In this document: positions 36,547 to 45,097 of the stretch, one piece after another
Layout: every line of letters starts with the position of its first letter
How positions within the stretch are numbered: position 1 is the first letter of the stretch
Source of the DNA: Aquimonas sp044377145
Lineage (GTDB): Bacteria; Pseudomonadota; Gammaproteobacteria; Xanthomonadales; Xanthomonadaceae
Length of the DNA stretch: 64,000 nucleotides
Direction of reading: 5' to 3'
Assembly (NCBI RefSeq): GCF_044377145.1
Contig: NZ_JBILJQ010000009.1
Span: forward strand, 1 to 64,000
The notes under the pieces: generated by a model
What the model was told of the DNA's origin: nothing
The model's database searches: none
The model's input: only the letters and a program-made list of their open reading frames with translations
Translations under genes and position numbers: made by a program

Positions 36547-37914
36547 TCAGGCGGCCTCGACGTCCTGATCGGACAGATAGACGCGACCGCGCAGCGAATT
36601 GCTCATCGCCTCGGTGATGACCACATCGACGAACTCGCCGATCAGCCGAGCGGGCGCGGCAAAGTTGACGAAACGCATGTTCTCGGTGCGGCCGGTGAGT
36701 TCGTTCGCATCCTTCTTGCTGGTGCCGGTGACCAGCACGCGCTGCACGCTGCCGACCATGGCCTGCGAGATGGCCTTGGCATTGGCATCGATTGCCGCCT
36801 GCAGGCGCGCCAGCCGCGCGCTCTTCTCGGCGGCCGGGGTTTCATCCGGCAGGTTGGCCGCCGGTGTGCCCGGGCGCGACGAATACACGAAGGAGAAGCT
36901 CTGGTCGAAGCCGATGTCTTCGATCAGCTTCATGGTCGCCTCGAAGTCGCGCTCGCTCTCGCCGGGGAATCCGACGATGAAATCGGAGCTGATCGAAATG
37001 CCGGGCTTGGCCTCGCGCAAACGGCGGATCTTGGCCTTGTACTCGAGCGCGGTGTGGCCGCGCTTCATCGCCGACAGAATGCGATCGGCGCCGGCCTGCA
37101 CCGGCAAGTGCACGAAGGAGGCCAGTTCCGGCACATCGCGATGGGCCTCGATCAGGCTGTCGCTGAATTCGACCGGGTGCGAGGTGGTGTAGCGGATGCG
37201 GCCGATGCCCGGAATCTGCGCGATCGCGCGGATCAGGTCGGCGAGGTCGGCAGTGCCGGCCTCGGCATCGTCTCGGTCGAGCAGGCCGCGATAGGCGTTG
37301 ACGTTCTGGCCTAGCAGGTTGACCTCTTTCACCCCCTGTTCGGCCAACTGCGCCACTTCGAGCAGCACATCGGCAAATGGCCGGCTGACTTCTTCGCCGC
37401 GGGTGTAGGGCACCACGCAGAAGGTGCAGTACTTGCTGCAGCCTTCCATGATCGAAACGAACGCCGTCGGTCCGTCGGCGCGCGGTTCCGGCAGGCGATC
37501 GAACTTCTCGATCTCGGGAAAGCTGATATCGACCTGCGGACGGCCCGACTCGCGCTTGGCCTCGATCATCTCCGGCAGGCGGTGCAGGGTCTGCGGGCCG
37601 AACACCAGGTCGACATAGGGCGCGCGCTTCAGGATCGCTGCACCTTCCTGGCTGGCGACGCAACCGCCGACGCCGATGATGAGCTTGTCGTTCTTCTGCT
37701 TGAGCTGCTTCCAGCGACCGAGCTGACTGAACACTTTTTCCTGCGCTTTCTCGCGGATCGAACAGGTGTTGACCAGGATGACATCGGCCTCGTCCTCGTT
37801 GTCGGTCAACTCCAGGCCGTGCGACGCAGCCAGCACGTCGGCCATCTTGGCGGAGTCGTACTCGTTCATCTGGCAGCCGTGGGTTTTGACGAAGAGCTTG
37901 CCGGCCATGGGCAT
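36547..37914 (-). CDS. miaB: tRNA-2-methylthio-N6-dimethylallyladenosine synthase
   Basis: 455 residues from ATG 37914, which has AAGG five bases upstream; an ATG at 37941 is also open. The UPF0004 domain carries Cys14, Cys51 and Cys85 for the auxiliary iron-sulfur cluster. The radical SAM site is CSKYCTFC (Cys159, 163, 166), and a C-terminal TRAM domain follows. It adds the methylthio group to A37 of tRNAs reading UNN codons. Convergent with the kinase gene (27 bases apart) and divergent from arsR. The expected downstream phoH is displaced. Confidence 0.96.
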   Translation of the reverse strand: MPMAGKLFVKTHGCQMNEYDSAKMADVLAASHGLELTDNEDEADVILVNTCSIREKAQEKVFSQLGRWKQLKQKNDKLIIGVGGCVASQEGAAILKRAPYVDLVFGPQTLHRLPEMIEAKRESGRPQVDISFPEIEKFDRLPEPRADGPTAFVSIMEGCSKYCTFCVVPYTRGEEVSRPFADVLLEVAQLAEQGVKEVNLLGQNVNAYRGLLDRDDAEAGTADLADLIRAIAQIPGIGRIRYTTSHPVEFSDSLIEAHRDVPELASFVHLPVQAGADRILSAMKRGHTALEYKAKIRRLREAKPGISISSDFIVGFPGESERDFEATMKLIEDIGFDQSFSFVYSSRPGTPAANLPDETPAAEKSARLARLQAAIDANAKAISQAMVGSVQRVLVTGTSKKDANELTGRTENMRFVNFAAPARLIGEFVDVVITEAMSNSLRGRVYLSDQDVEAA

Positions 37915-38040
37915 TGGAACCTTGCAGAAGAGGGTGGTCACGCGACGCGTGTGATCCGCGCGCGCAGCGAGGCCGCAATTGTAGGCACGTCATGGACTTG
38001 GGGCCACCGTCGCGTGCCGATGCGGCACGACGGGTTGCAT

Positions 38041-38070
38041 TGATTTGAAAATTCCGGAAATATCGAAATA
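38041..38070. promoter_or_regulatory. Candidate ArsR operator
   Basis: An imperfect dyad centred on TTCCGGAA (38052-38059) matches at about 10 of 15 positions per arm and ends at the arsR start codon. Its A+T-richness and position are those of ArsR/SmtB-family operators, so autoregulation is likely. Not tested. Confidence 0.4.
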
Positions 38071-38459
38071 TGCAAACCGACACCTTGGTCCGTCGACTTT
38101 CCGCCTTGGCCCAGCCCACCCGGCTGAGCCTCTTTCGTCGCCCGCTGAAGCAGGGCCGAAGCGGCGCGCGAGCGCAGGAGCTGGCGTGCCAGCTCGGGAT
38201 CGGCGGAACTGCACTCTCGTTTCATCTGAAGGCTCTGCTGCGCTCTGGCCTGATCGAAGGCAGGGCCGAGGCGGGGGACATCCGTTACTTCGCCGTGGTC
38301 GCAGCGACCCGCGAGCTGATAGAAGCGCTTTCGCAAGGCTGCTGTGAGGCCAGCGGCGAAGGCTGCGAACTGGGTGATCCGCTTCGGCCGGAGCCCGGCC
38401 GACGGCTGAAATCGCCAACTCGCCAAAAACCATCAAGGAACCTGCATGCCCCTGCGTGA
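38070..38459 (+). CDS. arsR: ArsR-family arsenical-responsive repressor with C-terminal Cys site
   Basis: 129 residues with a winged helix: ALAQPTRLSLF, the recognition part QLGIGGTALSFHLKAL, and the wing GDIRYFAV. The classic E. coli-type ELCVCDL metal site is absent. A Cys pair plus a third Cys (91, 92, 99) lie in the last helix instead, close to the Acidithiobacillus AfArsR arrangement. Members with this site respond to arsenite or methylarsenite. It overlaps arsH by 14 bases, so it most likely represses its own two-gene operon. Confidence 0.88.
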   Translation: MQTDTLVRRLSALAQPTRLSLFRRPLKQGRSGARAQELACQLGIGGTALSFHLKALLRSGLIEGRAEAGDIRYFAVVAATRELIEALSQGCCEASGEGCELGDPLRPEPGRRLKSPTRQKPSRNLHAPA

Positions 38460-39180
38460 ACTTTTCGACCCCGATCTGCTGCCCGCGCTGGACCTGCACT
38501 ACGCCCAGCGGCGCCCTGCTGCAGGCTTGGGCAGCGGCGAGCCGCCTCGCATCCTGCTGCTGTATGGCTCGCTGCGGGAGCGCTCGTTCTCGCGTTTGGC
38601 GGTGGAAGAAGCGGCGCGTCTGCTGCGCTTCTTCGGCGCCGACACTCGCATCTTCGACCCCTCGACCTTGCCTTTGCCCGATCAGATCAGCAACGACGAT
38701 CACCCGGCTGTGCGTGAGCTGCGCGAGCTGTCGCTGTGGTCGGAGGGGCAGGTCTGGTGCAGCCCCGAGCGCCACGGCGCGATCACTGCGGTGATGAAGG
38801 CGCAGATCGATCACCTGCCTCTGTCGATCGGCGCGCTGCGCCCGACGCAAGGCCGCACACTCGCGGTGATGCAGGTGTCGGGCGGCTCGCAGTCGTTCAA
38901 CGCGGTCAACACCCTGCGTTTGCTGGGGCGCTGGATGCGCATGTTCACCATTCCCAACCAGAGCAGTGTGGCGATGGCCTGGAAGGAGTTCGATGAGCAG
39001 GGGCGGATGAAGCCTTCGGCGTACTACGAGCGAATCGTCGATGTGATGGAGGAACTGGTGCGCTTTACCGTGCTGCTGCGCCCGCATGCCGCCAGCCTGG
39101 TGGATCGCTACTCGGAGCGCCGCGAGGTCGGGCTGAAGGCGGACGCCACCGCTGCCCTGGCGAAAGCGGCCACCGTCTGA
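38446..39180 (+). CDS. arsH: ArsH, NADPH-dependent FMN oxidoreductase (organoarsenical resistance)
   Basis: 244 residues, the ArsH length. Flavodoxin-like fold with the FMN loop YGSLRERSFSR (about 37-47) and WCSPERHGAITAVMKAQID, the ArsH hallmark. ArsH oxidises trivalent methylarsenite and aromatic arsenicals to less toxic pentavalent forms and can reduce quinones or metals. AAGGA precedes the ATG by six bases. No arsenite pump (arsB, acr3) or arsenate reductase (arsC) is next to it. Confidence 0.93.
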   Translation: MPLRELFDPDLLPALDLHYAQRRPAAGLGSGEPPRILLLYGSLRERSFSRLAVEEAARLLRFFGADTRIFDPSTLPLPDQISNDDHPAVRELRELSLWSEGQVWCSPERHGAITAVMKAQIDHLPLSIGALRPTQGRTLAVMQVSGGSQSFNAVNTLRLLGRWMRMFTIPNQSSVAMAWKEFDEQGRMKPSAYYERIVDVMEELVRFTVLLRPHAASLVDRYSERREVGLKADATAALAKAATV

Positions 39181-39244
39181 GCCAGGCTTGCCGACAGCGA
39201 CGCGCGCCGCCATGCTCGCGCGTCGAATCCGCGGAAGCCCAACC

Positions 39245-39754
39245 ATGCCCGAACTCGCACCGAGCGATACCGAACTGCTGGACCTCGCGCGCCGCGTTGG
39301 CGAGTGCCTGCAGCGGGAGCATCTGTCGCTCGCCACGGCTGAAAGCTGTACCGGTGGCTGGATCGCCAAGATGGTGACGGATGTGCCGGGCTGCTCGGCC
39401 TGGTTCGAGTGCGGCATCGCGGCCTACAGCTACGAGGCCAAGCAGGCGCTGCTCGGTGTACGCCCCGACACTCTGCTGAAGCATGGCGCGGTGAGCGAAG
39501 AAACCGTGCTGGAAATGGTCTCCGGAGCATTGATCCACACCGGCGCGACGGTCTCGGTGGCGGTCACCGGCATTGCCGGCCCAGGCGGCGGCACAGAGGA
39601 CAAACCGGTCGGCACGGTCTGGCTGGCATGGAAGCGTCGTGGCGGCTATCCGCGCGCCGAACTGCACCAGTTCGCCGGCGATCGCGAGCAGATCCGCCGG
39701 CAGACAGTCGCGGTCGCACTGCGCGGCATCCGCGGAATTCTTACCCCGCGCTGA
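39245..39754 (+). CDS. pncC: CinA-family nicotinamide-nucleotide amidohydrolase (PncC)
   Basis: 169 residues, the single-domain form. Motifs TAESCTGGWIAKMVTDVPGCS (near 32), AYSYEAKQALLGV, and TGIAGPGGGTEDKPVGTVW are diagnostic of the CinA C-terminal domain. It converts nicotinamide mononucleotide to nicotinate mononucleotide and ammonia in NAD recycling. The start at MPELAPSD fits the family; earlier in-frame codons are not conserved. It lies just upstream of recA as in many proteobacteria, and may be read with it. Confidence 0.93.
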   Translation: MPELAPSDTELLDLARRVGECLQREHLSLATAESCTGGWIAKMVTDVPGCSAWFECGIAAYSYEAKQALLGVRPDTLLKHGAVSEETVLEMVSGALIHTGATVSVAVTGIAGPGGGTEDKPVGTVWLAWKRRGGYPRAELHQFAGDREQIRRQTVAVALRGIRGILTPR

Positions 39755-39781
39755 GCCTTTCACCGAGGGCGCAGTCGGGGG

Positions 39782-39798
39782 CTGTGGGATACTGTGGG
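39782..39798 (+). repeat. Direct repeat CTGTGGG upstream of recA
   Basis: CTGTGGG occurs at 39782-39788 and again at 39792-39798, a ten-base period, about 90 bases before the recA ATG. GATACT between them could be a -10. It is not a palindromic LexA box; no clear one was found in this gap. Confidence 0.4.
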
Positions 39799-39887
39799 CC
39801 TGCCTCGCGGCGGCGGTCTCAGCTCCTGAGAATGCGCTTCCGCAGTCTCCCCCGACCTTTCAACGACCCAGCCGTCAAGGATCCGCC

Positions 39888-40916
39888 ATGGACGACAACA
39901 AGAAGCGTGCGCTTTCCGCAGCCCTTTCCCAGATCGAGAAGCAGTTCGGCAAGGGCGCGGTCATGCGTATGGGCGACAACCCGATCGAGAAGGCCGAGGT
40001 GATCGGCACCGGTTCGCTGATGCTCGATATCGCGCTCGGCATCGGCGGCCTGCCCAAGGGCCGCGTGGTCGAAATCTACGGCCCTGAATCCTCCGGCAAG
40101 ACCACCCTGACCCTGCAGACGATCGCCGAGTGCCAGAAGGCCGGCGGGACCGCTGCGTTTGTCGATGCCGAGCACGCGCTGGATCCGGGCTATGCGCAGA
40201 AGCTCGGCGTCAACGTCGATGACCTGCTGGTCAGCCAGCCCGACACCGGCGAACAGGCGCTGGAGATCGCCGACATGCTGGTGCGCTCCAATGCGGTCGA
40301 CATCGTGGTGATCGATTCGGTCGCTGCGCTGACTCCGCGTGCCGAGATCGAAGGCGATATGGGCGACCAGCTGCCGGGCCTGCAGGCCCGACTGATGAGC
40401 CAAGCTCTGCGCAAGTTGACCGGCAACATCAAGCGTTCCAACTGCATGGTGATTTTCATCAACCAGCTGCGCATGAAGATCGGCGCGATGATGCCCGGCC
40501 AAAGCCCGGAAACCACCACCGGTGGCAACGCGCTGAAGTTTTACGCCTCGATCCGTCTGGACATCCGCCGCATCGGCGCGATCAAGAAAGGCGACGAGAT
40601 CATCGGCAACCAGACCAAGATCAAAGTGGTCAAGAACAAGATGGCGCCGCCGTTCAAACAGGTCGTTACCGAGATCCTGTACGGCGAAGGCATCAGCCGC
40701 GAGGGCGAGCTGATCGAAATGGGCGTCGAGGCCAAGCTGGTCGAGAAATCCGGCGCCTGGTACGGCTACGGCGCCGAGCGTATCGGCCAGGGCAAGGAGA
40801 ACGCGCGCCAGTGGCTGAAGGACAACCCCGCGGCCGCGCTTGAACTTGAAGTCAAGCTGCGCGAGCTGTTCGTGCCGACTGCGATTTCGCCCGATGCCGA
40901 CGCCGCCGCCGACTGA
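39888..40916 (+). CDS. recA: Recombinase RecA
   Basis: 342 residues, normal length. N-terminal KKRALSAALSQIEKQFGKG, Walker A GPESSGKTT (65-73), VFINQLRMKIGAMMPGQSP (L2 region) and the KIKVVKNKMAPPF segment leave no doubt. It promotes strand exchange and LexA self-cleavage in the SOS response. A much longer open frame upstream is a shadow of pncC. The recX start lies inside the last 23 bases, so the two are co-translated. Confidence 0.99.
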   Translation: MDDNKKRALSAALSQIEKQFGKGAVMRMGDNPIEKAEVIGTGSLMLDIALGIGGLPKGRVVEIYGPESSGKTTLTLQTIAECQKAGGTAAFVDAEHALDPGYAQKLGVNVDDLLVSQPDTGEQALEIADMLVRSNAVDIVVIDSVAALTPRAEIEGDMGDQLPGLQARLMSQALRKLTGNIKRSNCMVIFINQLRMKIGAMMPGQSPETTTGGNALKFYASIRLDIRRIGAIKKGDEIIGNQTKIKVVKNKMAPPFKQVVTEILYGEGISREGELIEMGVEAKLVEKSGAWYGYGAERIGQGKENARQWLKDNPAAALELEVKLRELFVPTAISPDADAAAD

Positions 40917-41424
40917 TCCGGGCGCGGAGTCTGCGCGGCGGAGGCCGCGGGATTCCGCACTGGCGCGAGCGATCGGGCTGCTGTCGCGGCGCGAACATTC
41001 GAGCATCGAGCTCAAACGCAAGTTGATCCAGCGCGGCTTCGACCCCGATGAGGTCGAGGCCGCGCTGTCGCGTCTGCAGCAGGCGGGTCTGCAGGACGAC
41101 ACCCGTTTCGCTGAATCGCTGGTGCGCAGCCGTGCAGATTCGGGCCGCGGCCCGATGCATCTGCTCGCGGAGCTGGCCCAGCACGGGGTCAAAGGCGAGC
41201 AGAGCAGTGCTCTGCTTGAGTATGCGAACGATCAATCCAGCTGGACCGAGCGCGCGCTGGAGTTGGCGCGCAGGCGCTTTCCGAATGGCGTCAGTGATGC
41301 GCGTGAGCGGCGACGCTTGGCCGACCTGCTGGTTCGCCGCGGCTTTGGCGGCGACAGTATCCGCGCGGTGCTGGTGGTGCTGTCAGCCGGCGCTGAGGAT
41401 GACGAAGAGTTCGCAGGGCAGTAG
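40894..41424 (+). CDS. recX: RecA regulator RecX
   Basis: 176 residues of three-helix RecX repeats. Motifs ALLSRREHSSIELKRKL-like at the start, RGFDPDEVEAALSRLQQAGLQDD, then FAESLVRSR and later RRLADLLVRRGF identify it. RecX binds RecA and limits filament growth. ATG 40894 overlaps the recA end in another frame; the exact start is not certain because several in-frame codons are possible. alaS, which often follows, is not here. Confidence 0.9.
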   Translation: MPTPPPTDPGAESARRRPRDSALARAIGLLSRREHSSIELKRKLIQRGFDPDEVEAALSRLQQAGLQDDTRFAESLVRSRADSGRGPMHLLAELAQHGVKGEQSSALLEYANDQSSWTERALELARRRFPNGVSDARERRRLADLLVRRGFGGDSIRAVLVVLSAGAEDDEEFAGQ

Positions 41425-41449
41425 CACCGGTGCGGACGACCGTGGACTG

Positions 41450-42598
41450 CTAGTCCGCCGCGATCTGCAGCAGGCGCACGCGCTTGCCTTCGGTGTCCGT
41501 GCCATCCAGCCGTGCCAGGCCAAGACGGTCAAAATCGAGTTCGATGGCCTGATCGGCGATCCGCAGCTGACACAGGTCAGGCAGGCGGTCGGTGGTCTGG
41601 TCTTCGGCGACACACAGCAGTTCGACCTTGCCCTTGCCATCGGTCAGCGCGAATCCGCTGGTGGTGGGACGCAGCTGGCTGAGTTCGAAACTGTGGGTCT
41701 CGGGTCGCGAATCAACCTCGCCGGGTAGTACCAGCAGCCACTGGCCGAGCCAAGTCTCCGCGGTCGACTGGGCGAAGCTGAAGCGGACCATCGGCAGCGG
41801 ACGCAGAACGAGATCGATGCCTTCGGCTTCCGAATACACCAGCCAGAAAGTCGCCTTGGCAGGCCCTTCGTACTCGACCAAAACCCGGCCCAGGCTTTCG
41901 ACACCCTGTGGCCGCTGGTAGACACCGCGCGGGCCTGATCCATTCGACAAACGGCTGAGGCTGAGGCTCGCCGTGTTCTGACCCAGCTCGCCGCTGGCGA
42001 TCGACCAATCCGGCCGGCCTTCGGCGTCATAGCCAAACAGCACCAGGCTCAGTGCCTCGCCCTGGTGCTCCAGGTTCAGGCCGATGCCAGGCCCGGCATA
42101 GCGCTCTTCGTCCTGCGGGTCGGCCCACCAGTAGCCGTTTTCCGGCGCGCTGGCGGGTGCGGCTGATGTCCCCATGCTCAGCAGCTCGAAGCCGCGCAAG
42201 CGCAGGCCGTCGTCGGAATCAATCGCGTAGTGGATGCGCTGTACGCCGGGCTCGACCAGCGCCGAACGCACATTCAGCTGGCTGCCGGTGTCGATGACAT
42301 AGCTCGACACTACCTGGCCGCAAACCCGACGCGCGCTGGTGTCGCGGGCCAGCACCCAGATGTCGCGGCCACGAACTTCGACACTGCTGAGTTCGGGCGT
42401 GCAGGCGTTGGGCCAGCTGTCCTCGATGCGCAGATGCAGGGCGTCGCCGCTGCGCAGAGCCGGCTGAAGCGCTGTGATCTGGGCGCCTGCCGCGGCGACT
42501 GGAGCTGCTGACCACAGGCTGCCGATCGCCGCTGCGGCCACCCAAAGGCCAGCAAACGGGAAGTTTGAGCGCCGCGGATGGCGAGAGAGTCCGTTCAT
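41450..42598 (-). CDS. Exported protein of unknown function (382 aa)
   Basis: Begins with a signal peptide: MNGLSRHPRRSNF, then a hydrophobic core ending AAPVAAA (about residue 36). The rest is beta-rich, with many Trp/Tyr and paired strands (GYWWADPQDEERYAGPGIGLNL, SLVLFGYDAEGRPDWSIAS). The phrase pattern FGYDAEGRPDWSIA followed by GxL and later EYEGPAKATFWLVYS recalls repeated elements seen in secreted proteins of this order, but I cannot name a family. Convergent with recX, 25 bases apart, and divergent from icd. Confidence 0.72.
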   Translation of the reverse strand: MNGLSRHPRRSNFPFAGLWVAAAAIGSLWSAAPVAAAGAQITALQPALRSGDALHLRIEDSWPNACTPELSSVEVRGRDIWVLARDTSARRVCGQVVSSYVIDTGSQLNVRSALVEPGVQRIHYAIDSDDGLRLRGFELLSMGTSAAPASAPENGYWWADPQDEERYAGPGIGLNLEHQGEALSLVLFGYDAEGRPDWSIASGELGQNTASLSLSRLSNGSGPRGVYQRPQGVESLGRVLVEYEGPAKATFWLVYSEAEGIDLVLRPLPMVRFSFAQSTAETWLGQWLLVLPGEVDSRPETHSFELSQLRPTTSGFALTDGKGKVELLCVAEDQTTDRLPDLCQLRIADQAIELDFDRLGLARLDGTDTEGKRVRLLQIAAD

Positions 42599-42825
42599 GG
42601 GCCGAGACTGTACCGCAGCTGCGGCGACCACCGCGACCATCGGCAGGTTCCGCTTCAGGTCCGTCTTTCGGATAATGGCGGGTCAGCCTGCGCGCCGCTA
42701 CCCTGTTGCACTGGCCTGCGCGCCGCGACTTTCGCCGTGACTCCTGCCGTGGCCTCGCACAAAAGATGCAGGGCTCGGGCGGCGGCGTGCTCCTTCGAAT
42801 TCAACCCTGCGAGATCCAAATCATC

Positions 42826-43836
42826 ATGAGCACCACTATCGCGGTCATCCGCGGCGACGGCATCGGCCCGGAAATCATGGACGCCACCCTGCGGGTGCTG
42901 GACGCCATGCAGCTGGGTCTGGTCTACGAGTTCATCGACGCCGGCATGGTGGCGCTGGAGAAACACGGCGAGCTGCTGCCGCAGTCCTCGGTGGACACAA
43001 TCGAGCGGCTCGGCATCGCCCTGAAGAGCCCGCTGACCACGCCGGTCGGTGAAGGCTTCAGCTCGATCAACGTGGCCCTGCGCAAGCGCTTCGACCTCTA
43101 TGCCAACGTTCGCCCGGCGATTTCGTTCCCGAACACCAAGGCTCGCTACAGCGGCATCGACATCATCACCGTGCGTGAGAACACCGAAGGCGCCTACATC
43201 GGTGAGGGCCAGACGGTGTCGCCGGATGGTGAGGTCGCCACCCTGACCCAGCGCATCACCCGCAAGGGTTCGGACCGCATCGTGCGCTACGCCTATGAGC
43301 TGGCGCGCAGTGCCGGCCGGCGCAAGGTCACCATCGTGCACAAGGCCAATATCCTGAAGAGCACCTCGGGCCTGTTCCTGAAAGTGGCGCGCGAGATCTC
43401 CAAGCTGTACCCGGACATCGAAACCCAGGAAATGATCGTCGACAACACCTGCATGCAGCTGGTGATGCGGCCCGAGCAGTTCGATGTGATCGTCACCACC
43501 AACCTGTTCGGTGACATCGTCTCCGACCTTTGCGCCGGCCTGGTCGGCGGTCTTGGGCTGGCCCCGGGCGCAAACATCGGCGAGAAGGCGGCAATCTTCG
43601 AGGCCGTGCATGGCTCGGCGCCGGACATTGCCGGGCAGGGCATCGCCAACCCCTGTGCCCTGCTGCTGGGCGCCGCGCAGATGCTCGGACACCTCGATCT
43701 CGAAGCGGACGCCAAGCGGTTGCGTGCGGCCATCGTCGCCACCATGGAAGCGCGCGATCGCGTGACCCCTGACCTCGGCGGCACCGGCAGCACCGACAGC
43801 TTTGCCGATGCGATCATCGAGCGGCTGGGGGCCTGA
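42826..43836 (+). CDS. icd: NAD-dependent isocitrate dehydrogenase (short beta-decarboxylating type)
   Basis: 336 residues. GDGIGPEIMDATLRVL at the start, substrate residues in KSPLTTPVGEGFSSINVALRK, TVRENTEGAY, KANILKSTSG, and TNLFGDIVSDL are the isocitrate/isopropylmalate dehydrogenase signatures. HGSAPDIAG places Asp where NADP enzymes carry Lys, indicating NAD. The KSP-x-TTP-x-GEG-x-SS substrate loop favours isocitrate over isopropylmalate. Xanthomonas carries a similar 335-residue NAD enzyme. TCA cycle, cytoplasm. The ATG was chosen by homology. Confidence 0.88.
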   Translation: MSTTIAVIRGDGIGPEIMDATLRVLDAMQLGLVYEFIDAGMVALEKHGELLPQSSVDTIERLGIALKSPLTTPVGEGFSSINVALRKRFDLYANVRPAISFPNTKARYSGIDIITVRENTEGAYIGEGQTVSPDGEVATLTQRITRKGSDRIVRYAYELARSAGRRKVTIVHKANILKSTSGLFLKVAREISKLYPDIETQEMIVDNTCMQLVMRPEQFDVIVTTNLFGDIVSDLCAGLVGGLGLAPGANIGEKAAIFEAVHGSAPDIAGQGIANPCALLLGAAQMLGHLDLEADAKRLRAAIVATMEARDRVTPDLGGTGSTDSFADAIIERLGA

Positions 43837-43872
43837 CCGACGAAGCGTTGTGCAATGAGATGAGATCGGAGT

Positions 43873-43897
43873 CGCCCCTGCCGACCTTGCAGGGGCG
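43873..43897. terminator. Hairpin between icd and the PIN gene
   Basis: CGCCCCTGC (43873-43881) pairs perfectly with GCAGGGGCG (43889-43897) around a seven-base loop, between two convergent genes. The T-tract is poor on both sides, so termination is probable but not certain. Confidence 0.5.
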
Positions 43898-43912
43898 TCC
43901 CTCGCTACGACC

Positions 43913-44368
43913 TCAAGTATTGCCCAAGGCTTCCGGTGTGCAGATGTCGAACAATCCGAGCCGGCGCGTGCGTCGAGCCAGGGTCAACAGGGCCAGATCG
44001 CGGCTGAGCAACACGGTGGCGTCGGCGGCGCAGGCCAGCTCCAGAAACTTCTGGTCATCCGGGTCGCGGCAGCGCGGCAGCGCCGGCCAGGGCAGGGCGC
44101 GCGAAGCAATCGTCACCATCTTCGCCTGCTGATCAAATCGCGCCGAGGCCACGGACAGCTCTGCGGGCGTGAGCCGCAGCGCGGGGTAGTCGAGCACCCG
44201 ACGCCACTCCTCGCGGCAGGCGGCATTCGACAGCGCGACCGCGCGGCCGCTGTCGAGGGATGCCCGCAAGCCCGCGCAGCGCGGATCGTTGAACAGCAGC
44301 AGATCCAGCCAGACATTGGTGTCCAGCACCAGGCGTTGAACGGACGGGGCGAAGGCGTCGGCGGGCAT
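43913..44368 (-). CDS. PIN-domain protein, putative toxin-like RNase (PIN_3 family)
   Basis: 151 residues. The acidic catalytic set is visible: first Asp in LVLDTNVWLDLL, then Glu in REEWRRVL, then Asp in DPDDQKFLELA and a late Asp in LLSRDLALL. This order fits TIGR00305/PIN_3 proteins, usually annotated as toxin components that cleave RNA. No antitoxin-like small gene lies beside it. It follows the lipocalin on the same strand after 40 bases. The start at MPADAFAP is chosen because upstream codons lack homology. Confidence 0.8.
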   Translation of the reverse strand: MPADAFAPSVQRLVLDTNVWLDLLLFNDPRCAGLRASLDSGRAVALSNAACREEWRRVLDYPALRLTPAELSVASARFDQQAKMVTIASRALPWPALPRCRDPDDQKFLELACAADATVLLSRDLALLTLARRTRRLGLFDICTPEALGNT

Positions 44369-44408
44369 TGCCCATTCTGCCGCGCCTGCGCCGCAGCGCG
44401 CTCTTCGA

Positions 44409-44984
44409 CTACTGGAATCCGGGCTGACCGACCTGTGCCGCCGACTGCGGTACGCGCAGCAGGTCCGCCGGATCGTAGCCGTGCGGGCGCAGGCGTTCGA
44501 CCAGCTCGGCATAGGTCGCAGCGTCCATCTGCGGCTCGCGCGCGAACACCCAGGCCAGGCTGCGCTTGGGGTTGCCGATCAGCGCCCAACGGTACTCGGA
44601 GTCGACCTCCAGCACCTGCAGCTGGACCGACAACACGCCGAAGAAGCGCTGCTTCCAGTGCGCGCCGCCGCTGCCTTCAAGAGGCCGCGCACTGGCCTTC
44701 AGCGTGCGTTCGGTGGTCTCGTCGAACGACTTGCGGTAGGCGTACACCACATCGATGCCGCCGTCCTGGCGCAGGCTGTAGTTGTCCGAGCTGGCGACCT
44801 TGCCGCGCTCGGCGAAGTAGGGAATGTTGGCGATCACCCACCAGCGGCCCATGAAGCGCGGCAGGTCAAGCGCGGCGATGGCAGGGCGCGACATGGCGGT
44901 TTCCTTCGGCAGGGTGGTGCAGGCGGCGATCGCTGCGATCATGCTCAGCAGCAGGGCCGCACGCAGATTCAGGAGCTTGGGCAT
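44409..44984 (-). CDS. blc: Outer-membrane lipocalin-type lipoprotein (Blc-like)
   Basis: 191 residues. Signal sequence with lipobox ending IAAC (Cys22). The lipocalin motif FMGRWWVIANIPYFAERG is the GxW signature, followed by eight strands and the C-terminal RPHGYDPADLLRVPQ typical of Blc. Such proteins carry lysophospholipids or fatty acids and help repair the envelope under stress. It starts 113 bases from the divergent ECF sigma gene. Target ligand is not readable. Confidence 0.88.
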   Translation of the reverse strand: MPKLLNLRAALLLSMIAAIAACTTLPKETAMSRPAIAALDLPRFMGRWWVIANIPYFAERGKVASSDNYSLRQDGGIDVVYAYRKSFDETTERTLKASARPLEGSGGAHWKQRFFGVLSVQLQVLEVDSEYRWALIGNPKRSLAWVFAREPQMDAATYAELVERLRPHGYDPADLLRVPQSAAQVGQPGFQ

Positions 44985-45097
44985 GGCGGTTGATCCAGTG
45001 GGTGCAGCCGCATGCTTGGCCCGCGCGAGTGCAGGTGACGCGAAATCTGTGGCGCGCACGTGCTAACCAGACTTCGGCGCCGCGCATCCAAGCCGGC
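44985..45097. promoter_or_regulatory. Divergent promoter region, lipocalin / ECF sigma
   Basis: 113 bases between two divergent starts. The neighbouring ECF factor probably autoregulates from here and might also drive the lipocalin, a typical envelope-stress target. No clear AAC-type -35 with a matching -10 was located, so this is position-based only. Confidence 0.3.
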
